Assembly: GCA_022376925.1 (NCBI GenBank)
Contig: JAIOJX010000026.1
Location: forward strand, 257,297,330-257,361,329
DNA length: 64,000 bases
Direction of reading: 5' to 3'
Source: Tragulus kanchil
Taxonomy: Eukaryota > Chordata > Mammalia > Artiodactyla > Tragulidae
Position numbers and translations under genes: made by a program. The notes below the pieces were generated by a model. That model did no database searches. It had not been told where the DNA came from and saw only the letters and a program-made list of their open reading frames with translations. Shown here piece by piece: positions 37,846 to 51,734 of the stretch. Every line of letters begins with the position of its first letter. Within the stretch, counting starts at the first letter, position 1.

Positions 37846-39912
37846 GAATCACAAATTTTGCTTTTTGTAAGTTATCCTACCTATTAAAAGATGTTGTTAT
37901 AATATCCTTCTAAATCAGTGCATATGTTTAATAAAAATCCAACAAAAAACCCAAAGTGATTTTTTTTCTCCCATCATGCCTCTTTTTAGTTTTATATTTA
38001 TTTTCATCCATCTTTTATTCGTTGGCACGTGTGGGCTTCCCAATGCAGTGGCCTCTCTCACTGAGAGCACCAGATCTGGGCACACGTACTCCAGAGCACC
38101 GGCTCACAATTGGACACACCAGTCCAGCCGCTCTGTGGCACATGGGATCTTTCCAGACCAGGGATTGAACCAGTGTCCCCTGTACTGCAAGGCAGACTCT
38201 CTACTCACTAGACCATCAGGGAATACCCAAAGTGATCATTTTTGAGCCTGATATACTTTATTAGACAGATGAAATAAACACGAACAGTTAGGAAAATGGT
38301 GAAAAGAAGATTAAAGATAGTGAATTTACCATAGAAGTTTTAAAATTTCATCATAAAATTACACAATAAAAATGTGATAATAGTATTAGAATATCAGGTT
38401 AATAGGATAAAAATAAAATAATCTAGAAATAGACCCAGCAAAGGAGCTAATATAAGAGAGACTATTATAAATCAGATGAAATAAACAATCTGTGACTATC
38501 ATCCACTTTTCACAAGCAAGTTTTCTCAAGATTTACACTCTGCTTTTCTAAGTAGCAGACTGCATTTAGGGGGAAGAAAACAACCTCTGTTAAATCTAAT
38601 GTTCAAATCTTCTTTGTTTACATGAAATGTAGGTTACTCTCTTTGATTCTGTGAAAGGCTAGAGAAAACTGGTTACACTCAAAAGTTCAAAAGTTCTCAC
38701 TTCCTGAGATGTGAACACAGACCTGTAAGTTCAGAAAACCTCTTCCATACCTCTAGTAAAATTGCTAAGAAATAAACAGTAAGACCTATATATTAGACCC
38801 CCTATATGCATTCGGAAAATTCTTCCTCACAGCATTCTATTTTCAGTATTATTAAGGAGACATCACAATTACTCTACATTTACTTTTTTGAATCACAAAT
38901 TTTGCTTTTTGTAAGTTATCCTACCTATTAAAAGATGTTGTTATAATATCCTTCTAAATCAGTGCATATGTTTAATAAAAATCCAACAAAAAACCCAAAG
39001 TGATTTTTTTTCTCCCATCATGCCTCTTTTTAGTTTTATATTTATTTTCATCCATCTTTTATTCGTTGGCACGTGTGGGCTTCCCAATGCAGTGGCCTCT
39101 CTCACTGAGAGCACCAGATCTGGGCACGCGGACTCCAGAGCACCGGCTCACAATTGGACACACCAGTCCAGCCGCTCTGTGGCACATGGGATCTTTCCAG
39201 ACCAGGGATTGAACCAGTGTCCCCTGTACTGCAAGGCAGACTCTCTACTCACTAGACCATCAGGGAATACCCAAAGTGATCATTTTTGAGCCTGATATAC
39301 TTTATTAGACAGATGAAATAAACACGAACAGTTAGGAAAATGGTGAAAAGAAGATTAAAGATAGTGAATTTACCATAGAAGTTTTAAAATTTCATCATAA
39401 AATTACACAATAAAAATGTGATAATAGTATTAGAATATCAGGTTAATAGGATAAAAATAAAATAATCTAGAAATAGACCCAGCAAAGGAGCTAATATAAG
39501 AGAGACTATTATAAATCAGATGAAATAAACAATCTGTGACTATCATCCACTTTTCACAAGCAAGTTTTCTCAAGATTTACACTCTGCTTTTCTAAGTAGC
39601 AGACTGCATTTAGGGGGAAGAAAACAACCTCTGTTAAATCTAATGTTCAAATCTTCTTTGTTTACATGAAATGTAGGTTACTCTCTTTGATTCTGTGAAA
39701 GGCTAGAGAAAACTGGTTACACTCAAAAGTTCAAAAGTTCTCACTTCCTGAGATGTGAACACAGACCTGTAAGTTCAGAAAACCTCTTCCATACCTCTAG
39801 TAAAATTGCTAAGAAATAAACAGTAAGACCTATATATTAGACCCCCTATATGCATTCGGAAAATTCTTCCTCACAGCATTCTATTTTCAGTATTATTAAG
39901 GAGACATCACAA
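37846..39912. repeat. Direct duplication 13 (period 1044 bp)
   Basis: Left copy 37846-38868, right copy 38890-39912, 21-bp junction (38869-38889). The only internal difference noticed is in the SINE: 'cacacgtactcc' (about 38079) against 'cacgcggactcc' (about 39123), a two-base change at CpG-like positions. Confidence 0.95.
37961..38224 (-). mobile_element. CHR-type SINE, antisense (repeated at 39005-39268)
   Basis: Short-form element on the reverse strand with 'cagtggcctctctcactgag', 'gggatctttccagaccaggg' and 'ctagaccatcagggaat'. Flanked by 'acccaaagtgat' at 37949-37960 and 38225-38236. More diverged than the 4894 copy. Frames of 70 and 89 codons here are SINE translations. Confidence 0.88.
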
Positions 39913-39997
39913 AGTTTTACAACTGATTTTTTACTTTCACATTACTAAAAATCTTCTTTAGGTTAAACCAATAGTTGCTTTTGTAATTAAAATTCTT

Positions 39998-42296
39998 TCC
40001 TCTTTCTTTTTTGTCTTCCCTAATTAGACATATTAAAATAGTGTTAATTACCATCCTCTTTATTGAAATGCAAAATTTGATTATTTTATTTTTGTGTCAA
40101 AATATATACCTCAGAATACACAGTATTTGAATATCCTGTGACAAGTAGTATTTAAATCCAGTAATAGCCACACAGGGATATGAAATGCGTGTTTATCCAA
40201 TCCTTATTGTTCCCTTCATTCTTTATAACATTATTTCAAAGAGATTAAGACAGCTGTATTCACATCTTATTCTTATTGCTCTTCCAGTTTTCTCAGTTTA
40301 GAAAATTTATGTACAAAACCTATAAACTGCACTAACAATCCACAAAGGAAATCTACTACATACATCCAAAGGCTGGGTTAGAAGAGACAGAAAGAAAGTT
40401 TTCATACTGGTATTTACAGAAATTTTAATAACCAATATACCTTTAGTATTATTTCTAAGACCTCTTACATGACATTGGAAGCAATAAAAATTCCAAAGTT
40501 TAGAATAATTCACAGCTAAGTACAATCTCAAGGACAGCTATCTTTTTATAAGATGTAATGTGATTATTAAGATCACTTAAATAAATTGAACTTTTAAAAA
40601 CTGTATACCACAGAAAAAATAATTTGGTGAGATATCTGTTGCTCTAATGGAATGAAAAGGTGTTCCCTCTTGCTAGGTTAAGCAAAAGTAGTATTTTTTC
40701 TTAATTGCAAGACTTCACAGAGCTTTTAATAAGCTAATGTACATGTAAATCTTTTCTAAAATTAAAACATTACCCCCCATTCTAAACCCTCATTATTAAG
40801 AATTGTTTTAATATGTGTCCCTCAGAAAACAGTTGGGAAACACCTACCCTGGCAATTCTTTTACTATCACTTGGCCAGATACATAACTTTTCTCAATATG
40901 ATTGCAAGAAATCTAAGCTACAAATAATCTATATCCCTTCCCCCACACCAAAAGGGACTATGAATATTATGCCAGTTTTTCCTGTCTCCTAAGAACAGCC
41001 ATACACTCTGGCTGTGGTTTGTTGAGCAGATAAATGGGGAAACGTGGAAGAGCAAAACAGGTGCTTAACTTGCTTCATGGTGATGAAAACATCTTTCAGA
41101 ATATACCCACAACCGCACAACCAGGTCCCAAAATGGATGACCAGGTCCTCTTTCTTTTTTGTCTTCCCTAATTAGACATATTAAAATAGTGTTAATTACC
41201 ATCCTCTTTATTGAAATGCAAAATTTGATTATTTTATTTTTGTGTCAAAATATATACCTCAGAATACACAGTATTTGAATATCCTGTGACAAGTAGTATT
41301 TAAATCCAGTAATAGCCACACAGGGATATGAAATGCGTGTTTATCCAATCCTTATTGTTCCCTTCATTCTTTATAACATTATTTCAAAGAGATTAAGACA
41401 GCTGTATTCACATCTTATTCTTATTGCTCTTCCAGTTTTCTCAGTTTAGAAAATTTATGTACAAAACCTATAAACTGCACTAACAATCCACAAAGGAAAT
41501 CTACTACATACATCCAAAGGCTGGGTTAGAAGAGACAGAAAGAAAGTTTTCATACTGGTATTTACAGAAATTTTAATAACCAATATACCTTTAGTATTAT
41601 TTCTAAGACCTCTTACATGACATTGGAAGCAATAAAAATTCCAAAGTTTAGAATAATTCACAGCTAAGTACAATCTCAAGGACAGCTATCTTTTTATAAG
41701 ATGTAATGTGATTATTAAGATCACTTAAATAAATTGAACTTTTAAAAACTGTATACCACAGAAAAAATAATTTGGTGAGATATCTGTTGCTCTAATGGAA
41801 TGAAAAGGTGTTCCCTCTTGCTAGGTTAAGCAAAAGTAGTATTTTTTCTTAATTGCAAGACTTCACAGAGCTTTTAATAAGCTAATGTACATGTAAATCT
41901 TTTCTAAACTTAACACATTACCCCTCATTCTAAACCCTCATTATTAAGAATTGTTTTAATATGTGTCCCTCAGAAAACAGTTGGGAAACACCTACCCTGG
42001 CAATTCTTTTACTATCACTTGGCCAGATACATAACTTTTCTCAATATGATTGCAAGAAATCTAAGCTACAAATAATCTATATCCCTTCCCCCACACCAAA
42101 AGGGACTATGAATATTATGCCAGTTTTTCCTGTCTCCTAAGAACAGCCATACACTCTGGCTGTGGTTTGTTGAGCAGATAAATGGGGAAACGTGGAAGAG
42201 CAAAACAGGTGCTTAACTTGCTTCATGGTGATGAAAACATCTTTCAGAATATACCCACAACCGCACAACCAGGTCCCATGGAGAACTGGATGACCA
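39998..42296. repeat. Direct duplication 14 (period 1148 bp) with a deleted left-copy end
   Basis: Left copy 39998-41143, right copy 41146-42296, 2-bp junction. Near its end the left copy reads 'ggtcccaaaatggatgacca' while the right copy has extra bases between 'ggtccca' and 'tggatgacca' (42279-42286), a 5-bp net loss. A substitution cluster lies at about 40757-40785 against 41905-41933. A 74-codon minus frame recurs at 40307 and 41455 and is not gene-like. Confidence 0.95.
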
Positions 42297-44300
42297 TCAG
42301 GGTAAAAACAGCTGTTCCTCAACACAAGTCACCTCTCCTCCCTGCTTTAACGTTCCCCATGATGCCAACTCACTCATTCTCTGTCTGCATCTACAGCTCC
42401 TGCTGTCACTTGCAAGCTGACCCTCATTATTCTTTTCTCTATTGAGGCGTTTTCTTAACCCTACATCCCCATAGTTTCTGCTTACTGCTTCCTTTCTGTC
42501 CATTTCTCAGCAACTTTACCCTGCTATTGTCTTCAGTCTTTCTTTCAATGTCCCATTCAAACATCACAAAAGAGATGAAAATCTGATTGGGTCTGTCAGT
42601 CTCATCCATTTGAAGGCAACCCAGTTGGTAAAAGTGCTCTCGCCAGGACAATGTACACTCTGCTGACCAGACTCTATGTGGGTGCCTTTGTGTCCAGCAC
42701 ACATTCTGGCGCTAATTGTATATGGTAAAAGTGGGGATGTCACTTGCATAAGGAACCCCTCGGAGGGAATGCAGGAGTAGCAGCAAGCTAGGACTCTCCA
42801 AGGAAAACCATGAAACTGGCAGATGGCTTAGGGTGTCCTCTTTGAGTATTGTTTACATCTTTTTTTTATTGTCCTTAGTATATCCTTAACAAGTTTATAT
42901 TATTCATTTGTACATCCTGAAGATGAATTATAAAATGTTCCTGCTTATATTTCTGTAGAATACTGATAATGACTCAGGGAAGACTAAGCATCGTAGATGG
43001 ATTCCTCATTGAAACTTCAGGAAAAGATGTAAAACTGATTTGAGACATCTTCTATAAAAGAAATTAAAGGTGTTTCCAAGGAAGATCCAGTTTAGTGAAC
43101 AAATGTGAGCCATGAAATTGGATGATCAACCCGTTGTTTGAAATAATGCACTGATTTGGCATTCTTATTAATAAGTCAGGGAATATTACACCTCTAGCAG
43201 CTTCCAAATAGGTGTTTTGCCAGTTTTTCCTGTCTCCTAAGAACAGCCATACACTCTGGCTGTGGTTTGTTGAGCAGATAAATGGGGAAACGTGGAAGAG
43301 CAAAACAGGTGCTTAACTTGCTTCATGGTGATGAAAACATCTTTCAGAATATACCCACAACCGCACAACCAGGTCCCATGGAGAACTGGATGACCATCAG
43401 GGTAAAAACAGCTGTTCCTCAACACAAGTCACCTCTCCTCCCTGCTTTAACGTTCCCCATGATGCCAACTCACTCATTCTCTGTCTGCATCTACAGCTCC
43501 TGCTGTCACTTGCAAGCTGACCCTCATTATTCTTTTCTCTATTGAGGCGTTTTCTTAACCCTACATCCCCATAGTTTCTGCTTACTGCTTCCTTTCTGTC
43601 CATTTCTCAGCAACTTTACCCTGCTATTGTCTTCAGTCTTTCTTTCAATGTCCCATTCAAACATCACAAAAGAGATGAAAATCTGATTGGGTCTGTCAGT
43701 CTCATCCATTTGAAGGCAACCCAGTTGGTAAAAGTGCTCTCGCCAGGACAATGTACACTCTGCTGACCAGACTCTATGTGGGTGCCTTTGTGTCCAGCAC
43801 ACATTCTGGCGCTAATTGTATATGGTAAAAGTGGGGATGTCACTTGCATAAGGAACCCCTCGGAGGGAATGCAGGAGTAGCAGCAAGCTAGGACTCTCCA
43901 AGGAAAACCATGAAACTGGCAGATGGCTTAGGGTGTCCTCTTTGAGTATTGTTTACATCTTTTTTTTATTGTCCTTAGTATATCCTTAACAAGTTTATAT
44001 TATTCATTTGTACATCCTGAAGATGAATTATAAAATGTTCCTGCTTATATTTCTGTAGAATACTGATAATGACTCAGGGAAGACTAAGCATCGTAGATGG
44101 ATTCCTCATTGAAACTTCAGGAAAAGATGTAAAACTGATTTGAGACATCTTCTATAAAAGAAATTAAAGGTGTTTCCAAGGAAGATCCAGTTTAGTGAAC
44201 AAATGTGAGCCATGAAATTGGATGATCAACCCGTTGTTTGAAATAATGCACTGATTTGGCATTCTTATTAATAAGTCAGGGAATATTACACCTCTAGCAG
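42118..44300. repeat. Direct duplication 15 (period 1100 bp), overlapping duplication 14
   Basis: Left copy 42118-43200, right copy 43218-44300, 17-bp junction. Copies look identical. The first about 180 bp also occur at 40970-41143, so three copies exist. Frames of 62-87 codons on both strands are all duplicated; opposite-strand frames overlap each other, which is typical of chance frames in GC-balanced DNA, and none has a recognised domain. Confidence 0.95.
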
Positions 44301-46389
44301 TATTTTTATTTTTACTGTTGTGAACTGGAGATGTAGAGAGTCAGGTTGGGGGCTCAGGAAGATCATTTCTTCCCTTATTCCTTACAGAAGAGAAGATCAG
44401 AGATGTTGAGGGTGAGAAGATGCATTACTCTCCAATGTAGGACGTCAATACAGCATACGCATTGAAATGGGTTGGAAGCCATACAAGGCCAAGAAAATGA
44501 CAAGCGGGGAATGTAAAGAGCCTTGTGCTCTGTCATCAATAGTTAGAATGCTCGAGAGAGGTCAAGACCCATAAGATTAGCCCCTTCTTCTGTCACACAA
44601 AAATTGAAAGGCTGGTTTAAACTGTGCTTTTATAATAGCACTATAAAGTAAGGTCATTCTTCCATGTATGCCAATAAGAACATTCACATCTGCAGCAATT
44701 TGTGCTATGGTAAGCCATAAAAGCAAAAGAAAGAGCATTTGATCATATATATTCTTAGGGAACTCAAGTGCCCAGAATCAATGAAACGGGAAAGTCACTG
44801 AGTGAGCAAGACCATGTCTTGAAAAAGTGGTCATGGCATTGGAATCATGTTAATTGAGTAACTTCTCTCGCTCAATTTGTACCATTGATGGCAACATTTC
44901 CTCTCAGGGTGCCAGTGATCAATAAGGTGACTGACAATGGTAAGCAAAACAAATGTTTTTCTCCTACTGGCACTAGAGTTGCCTCTGTGGTGTTGGTATT
45001 TATAGGCTCTTCTATTTTTCTGAAACCTGGCAATTACACACACTCTCTGCCCTCAACATAGTCTATGCACTGTACAGACCCTGGTGTGAATTTGAAACAG
45101 TAAGTGGTCATATTAGTCTACCATCATCACCAAATTAGATGAAATTGATACTTGTGGAAAATAAAAATGTAAACGTTAATGTAACTCTAAGCAATTATAA
45201 TTCCAAATGCAAATACACTAGTTATCTAAATTTGGCAATTTATTTATCTATCACCAGTGAAGGAATGTATTCTTAAAAACATAATGCTTCTGGATATCAG
45301 GCTTATTTGAAATAATGCACTGATTTGGCATTCTTATTAATAAGTCAGGGAATATTACACCTCTAGCAGTATTTTTATTTTTACTGTTGTGAACTGGAGA
45401 TGTAGAGAGTCAGGTTGGGGGCTCAGGAAGATCATTTCTTCCCTTATTCCTTACAGAAGAGAAGATCAGAGATGTTGAGGGTGAGAAGATGCATTACTCT
45501 CCAATGTAGGACGTCAATACAGCATACGCATTGAAATGGGTTGGAAGCCATACAAGGCCAAGAAAATGACAAGCGGGGAATGTAAAGAGCCTTGTGCTCT
45601 GTCATCAATAGTTAGAATGCTCGAGAGAGGTCAAGACCCATAAGATTAGCCCCTTCTTCTGTCACACAAAAATTGAAAGGCTGGTTTAAACTGTGCTTTT
45701 ATAATAGCACTATAAAGTAAGGTCATTCTTCCATGTATGCCAATAAGAACATTCACATCTGCAGCAATTTGTGCTATGGTAAGCCATAAAAGCAAAAGAA
45801 AGAGCATTTGATCATATATATTCTTAGGGAACTCAAGTGCCCAGAATCAATGAAACGGGAAAGTCACTGAGTGAGCAAGACCATGTCTTGAAAAAGTGGT
45901 CATGGCATTGGAATCATGTTAATTGAGTAACTTCTCTCGCTCAATTTGTACCATTGATGGCAACATTTCCTCTCAGGGTGCCAGTGATCAATAAGGTGAC
46001 TGACAATGGTAAGCAAAACAAATGTTTTTCTCCTACTGGCACTAGAGTTGCCTCTGTGGTGTTGGTATTTATAGGCTCTTCTATTTTTCTGAAACCTGGC
46101 AATTACACACACTCTCTGCCCTCAACATAGTCTATGCACTGTACAGACCCTGGTGTGAATTTGAAACAGTAAGTGGTCATATTAGTCTACCATCATCACC
46201 AAATTAGATGAAATTGATACTTGTGGAAAATAAAAATGTAAACGTTAATGTAACTCTAAGCAATTATAATTCCAAATGCAAATACACTAGTTATCTAAAT
46301 TTGGCAATTTATTTATCTATCACCCAGTGAAGGAATGTATTTGGCTATATCCCAAAATACATAATGCTTCTGGATATCAGGCTTATTTG
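44237..46389. repeat. Direct duplication 16 (period 1069-1080 bp), overlapping duplication 15
   Basis: Left copy 44237-45309, right copy 45306-46389, sharing 'tttg' at the junction (45306-45309). Close to the end the left copy is shorter: 'aatgtattcttaaaaacata' against the right copy's longer 'aatgtatttggctatatccc' version, a 10-11 bp loss before both resume at 'ataatgcttctggatatcag'. A 70-codon minus frame recurs at 44831 and 45900. Confidence 0.95.
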
Positions 46390-48454
46390 GAATTACTCTA
46401 TATTTGTGACAAATCTGACAGACTTTCAGTGCCTAAATTAACTAGCACATTTTCAGATGCCAAGACTTCTTACACACAAACCTAGAAAAAAATACACAAA
46501 ATTTTCTTTCAAGAGCTGAGAAGGAGTTCTGCACAAATTTATTTAAGACATAGTCTGGTAATTTCTTTAACACAAGATAACTTATCTGAAATACTTTCCA
46601 TATGAGGCATATCTAAGAGACATTTTAGTAGCCTAACACGCTATCATTCTATTATATTGGGTCATATTGGAGTGAAGTTTGTAAAGAAAGCAAAAGATGA
46701 CATTTTTAAATTGTTTTCCAGATGACTCTTTGTAAAGTGAGTTAGCAGTTTTAGCATAATTCAAGCTCAACAGGTATGAAGAACACAAAACAATCCAAAA
46801 CAAGCAGCATTGTTCCCTAGGATAACAGTCTTTTAAGAAAGTCAAAGCAGTTCTGAATGAAGTGTAAAGGAAAAAAAAAAAACCCTTCCAGTGATCAGAA
46901 CACAGAGGGCCGTGGTTCACTGGCTTTGTCTCAAAGGACTCAGGAAACTGGGAGGGGCCACCACTTTCCACACTCCACAGGCCACATGGAAGCCTGGCAG
47001 ATGAAGAAAAATCCCCAGGGCTAGTGACTGGCCAATTACGAATTGTAATTCAACTGTCTCTACAGTTGCCAGAGAAACCAACTTGGAAACTGAGGTACCT
47101 TTTGAGACATGACTAACGAATGGCTAGGACGAAGAACAGTGTTTGATCCATGTGCTGAACAGTACAATATAGGCAATGCCTTGCTTGTACCAACTGCTTT
47201 ATTAGTAAAAAAGAGAGTAAAGCATGTGGGCATATCAATATAGTATTCCTTCCTAGTCCGGAACTGACTTCAGGAATGGATGTCAGAGACATGAATACAA
47301 CCTTTTGTAATTTGAAACAGTAAGTGGTCATATTTCAATTCACCAAATTAGATGAAATTGATACTTGTGGAAAATAAAAATGTAAACGTTAATGTAACTC
47401 TAAGCAATTATAATTCCAAATGCAAATACACTAGTTATCTAAATTTGGCAATTTATTTATCTATCACCCAGTGAAGGAATGTATTTGGCTATATCCCAAA
47501 ATACATAATGCTTCTGGATATCAGGCTTATTTGGAATTACTCTATATTTGTGACAAATCTGACAGACTTTCAGTGCCTAAATTAACTAGCACATTTTCAG
47601 ATGCCAAGACTTCTTACACACAAACCTAGAAAAAAATACACAAAATTTTCTTTCAAGAGCTGAGAAGGAGTTCTGCACAAATTTATTTAAGACATAGTCT
47701 GGTAATTTCTTTAACACAAGATAACTTATCTGAAATACTTTCCATATGAGGCATATCTAAGAGACATTTTAGTAGCCTAACACGCTATCATTCTATTATA
47801 TTGGGTCATATTGGAGTGAAGTTTGTAAAGAAAGCAAAAGATGACATTTTTAAATTGTTTTCCAGATGACTCTTTGTAAAGTGAGTTAGCAGTTTTAGCA
47901 TAATTCAAGCTCAACAGGTATGAAGAACACAAAACAATCCAAAACAAGCAGCATTGTTCCCTAGGATAACAGTCTTTTAAGAAAGTCAAAGCAGTTCTGA
48001 ATGAAGTGTAAAGGAAAAAAAACCCTTCCAGTGATCAGAACACAGAGGGCCGTGGTTCACTGGCTTTGTCTCAAAGGACTCAGGAAACTGGGAGGGGCCA
48101 CCACTTTCCACACTCCACAGGCCACATGGAAGCCTGGCAGATGAAGAAAAATCCCCAGGGCTAGTGACTGGCCAATTACGAATTGTAATTCAACTGTCTC
48201 TACAGTTGCCAGAGAAACCAACTTGGAAACTGAGGTACCTTTTGAGACATGACTAACGAATGGCTAGGACGAAGAACAGTGTTTGATCCATGTGCTGAAC
48301 AGTACAATATAGGCAATGCCTTGCTTGTACCAACTGCTTTATTAGTAAAAAAGAGAGTAAAGCATGTGGGCATATCAATATAGTATTCCTTCCTAGTCCG
48401 GAACTGACTTCAGATGGTGTTAAACTGAAAAACTGATATGTCAGAGACATGAAT
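46158..48454. repeat. Direct duplication 17 (period 1140-1158 bp), both edges noisy
   Basis: Left copy 46158-47296, right copy 47309-48454, 12-bp junction. The right copy loses 7 bp in its first 40 bases (47331-47344 region). The left copy loses 18 bp in its last 25 bases (47274-47280 against 48414-48438). An A-run differs by 4 bases (46870 region against 48014). Paired minus-strand frames of 70-112 codons lack recognised domains. Confidence 0.95.
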
Positions 48455-49959
48455 CTGCCACATTTCAAGGATATGACATCTATTGAGAACAAAAATGTGA
48501 AAACAAAATAATTCCATAGAGCTGGTAAACACCTTGACAAATATGAAGACTTTCAATCATGTCAAACTGTTTTTAACATGTCCACTTTGCCATCCCTCTC
48601 CAGCTACTTAATGTTTCCTAACATAAGAATAGAATAAATACAGGAGAGAAATCAATACCCTGCACATCCAAACTGTTCAAGCCTGCCATTGCAATCAAAC
48701 TTTCTTCTTTTCCTCTACAAAGAGCTCAGAGGTAGTTTCTCAGTTCAAGGATGAAACATTCTCACTGCTCCTTCTCTAAATATAAACACAGATAACAGAA
48801 ACATTAATTTCCTGAGAATTTAGCTGAGGAATTGTTTTTACTTATTTTCTCAGCTGTGGTTTCTCTAGCTAGATTGAATGATTCTTTTATAAATGACCTT
48901 GTCAGTAAAGCCCCTAATAATTGGTAACTTTTTAATGCTTAGTAATTGATAGAGAAGGCCTTTCTCATAATTTAGTGAGAAATAACTTAATATATAGCTT
49001 TTTAAAAGGATTATTTTCCTTGAACTCTAATACTTAATGAAAGCTGTTAAATTAGCAGCCTTGGAGGCTGGAAACTTCCATTCAGCCTCAAAACACGGAG
49101 AGTAGGAAAAGCTTTTTCAGAAGCCCTGGGAATGACAATGAGGAACTGCAGTCTCCAATCTCAAAGGATGTAGGGAAAAGAGTTTTAACAGATCCAGTTT
49201 GGGCAATAATTTGGGGTTGGACAGGAGTTTATCAGTCCAGAACAAGGGTTGGCAATTAAGTTTTTTTCCAGAGATTACCTAACTTTCTTCTGCTACCAAG
49301 TACTCTCTGCATAGACTAGAGATAGCCTCCAACCTGCTTCCCAGGTTCCTGATATTTTCCACATTCCTCGCCTACACTTGAAAAAGACTTCATTAAAATC
49401 AAGCTGAGTTCTTTTTCTCTCTTTGGTGATCAGTGCTTCTTAGCGTAATTTTCAGGGCCTTTATCCTCAGACAGCCTTGCAGTCTTTGGACATTTCCTCC
49501 CAGAACATGCATAAATTCAATGGCTGACTCCAGAAGGCTGGTACTTCTGAAGACAATGTTTATGGCTGGATGGCCTAAAACGGTTAGTATTTTGAAAAGA
49601 ATTTAATATTTATTGATTTCTAACTGCCAAAATGGGAAGCTAGAAATATCAGTAATTTGAGTTTTGATGGGAAAAAAAGTAAGAATGCAATGTCTAAAAA
49701 CTTAGATTGTCAGTTTTTGCTATCAATAATTGAGAGAATTATTATTTGGCTTATTTTAAATATGTCATTTTTTTCTTGAATATTTATTATTCTGAAGAAA
49801 TGGCTCCTGAAATTATATTTTAGCAAACTGCAAACTAATTAATATAAGGGGAAAATAATAGTTTACATTATTAGCTATATTCGGTAACTCCTGGATTTTG
49901 CTTCTGGACTTACATATGGCAAATAAAATTTGGAGACCATAAGACATAATACATATATT
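48455..49959. other. Unduplicated stretch, nothing recognised
   Basis: Single-copy, AT-rich sequence with no open frame of note, no SINE and no duplication. With 50176-51734 it forms the longest unduplicated interval in the window. Confidence 0.5.
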
Positions 49960-50175
49960 GCTGTTGTTGTTTAGTTGCTAAGTCATGTCTGACTCTTTTG
50001 TGACCCCATGAAACTGTAGCCCACCAGCTTCCTCTGTTCATGGGATTTCCCAGGCAAGAATACTGGTGTGGGTTACCACTTCCTTCTCCAGGGGATCTTC
50101 CAGACCCAGGGATGGAACTCATGTCTCCTGCATTTGGCAGGCTGATTCTTCACCACTGAGCCACCAAGGAAGTCC
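49960..50175 (-). mobile_element. Bov-tA SINE, antisense
   Basis: Complete reverse-strand Bov-tA: 'gttgctaagtcatgtctgac', 'cttcctctgttcatgggatt', 'tccaggggatcttccagacc', 'gagccaccaaggaagtcc'. The 70-codon minus frame over it is its translation. Confidence 0.92.
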
Positions 50176-51734
50176 ATATAAAAAGCAATACATGTATTCT
50201 TATTCATGAAAATAATACTACAATATGCTTGCTATTGCTTTCATTGAGTTCAAAGTTTGAATGTTTTAATTTTCCTATAAAATATTTTTCCTGAAAACCC
50301 TAAGACAATGTAGCTGTGAGAAAAGAATATGGAGATTTTTTTTACTTGATAAACCTTTTTATGTCCATTATATGACTTTACATCATAAGATTTCTCCCAG
50401 AAAATCAAATACAATTGAGGAAAACATGTTGAATTGAATTACTCTGTTGTTGAAAGTCTTATATGCATACTGAAGGGAGAATAATGATAATAATGATTAT
50501 AAGTAGGACCTAGACAAAAACATGTAGCTTGACAAACATTGAATGATATATACTGAAAAGGCACACAGACATTAAGATCTAAGATGGTCAATTGGTGTGA
50601 CAATTACTGAAAAAAAAACACCTCCCTTTCCCCTCTGGTGGTATTCGGCTTATAGTCTATATTTAAAAATCTCAAAATCTTAATTTTCTTATGAGAAGAG
50701 TATAAGATGTGGTCTGTCTGGTAAGTGATAGAAAGTATGGCTGATATGGTATATAGACAAAATATTGCATATTGGATTAAAGGATTCATATTGCATCTCA
50801 CCAGCAGTCATGAAAATATTATAAAAGGAAGTTACATAACTATACTTATGGCTTAAAAATATAATTCTGGAGTCAACATGGAAGGTTTATTAGCATGAGA
50901 GGCATTAGGAGGTACAAGTCCTCCTATTAAAATAATATAATAATCTAAATCAGATTTTAGATTTACAATAATTATAATCTATCCTAATTGACGCAAGAGA
51001 TCATGAAGATGTGCAATATAAAATCAGGTATGGAGATAGTATTTAGAGATATTTGAGAAGGAAAACTAGACTTGATGATCCAGTAGATATGGGGCTAGAA
51101 TAAAAAGATGACTCAAGGTTAAGTTCCAATTTGACTAGCTTGACTGGATGGATTAGCCATGGAATATGGTGAGAGAATCATCAAAAGCAGACTCAGCTGG
51201 GGGGAGACAACAAGCACTGTTTATCATCAGCAAGAAATACTGATGGGATGGATAACCAGATGACAGCCAATAACATACATTGAATAAAATCTCATTAGAT
51301 ACATTAACACATTATTAACACATTATTAGGAAGAAATTTATTGAAATATCTCCCAATAAGAGTTCAGTCTACCTCCAGCTTGGTGCTGGTACACAGAAGA
51401 TCTCAACAAGTGTGCACTGGAATTGGAAAATAAGTAAATGCATAAAGAGATAAATACATTATCTTTGACATCTCCCACACTGACCGCAATTACTTCTGCA
51501 TGCCTGTATCTCTGGCTGACTCTGAATTACTTGAAAGCTATTCTTATTCCAGAGTTTAGCAAGTGACCAGTAGATAGAATATAATCAACTAGTGCTTATT
51601 TGTTAACAGTATGAATTAATTAGTGAATTATTGAAGGAGTTAATCAGCTAGATAGTCTCAGAGTTTATTATTTAGGGGGGAACACGCAGGGCAATTTGGG
51701 GAAGATATTATCTCTTTCTAATCCCTGGGGTACT
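50176..51734. other. Unduplicated stretch, no gene
   Basis: Single-copy AT-rich sequence. A 65-codon minus frame at 50604-50801 has no recognised similarity. Nothing else seen. Confidence 0.5.

Noticed and set aside
42137..42749. Cluster of six overlapping frames on both strands, repeated 1100 bp later
   Set aside because: Overlapping frames on opposite strands in a stop-poor, GC-balanced stretch are typical noise; no product is recognisable.
46633..46971. 112-codon minus-strand frame
   Set aside because: In the other copy the frame is shortened by a change in the poly-A run (70 codons at 47777), so it is not maintained. Composition gives no family.
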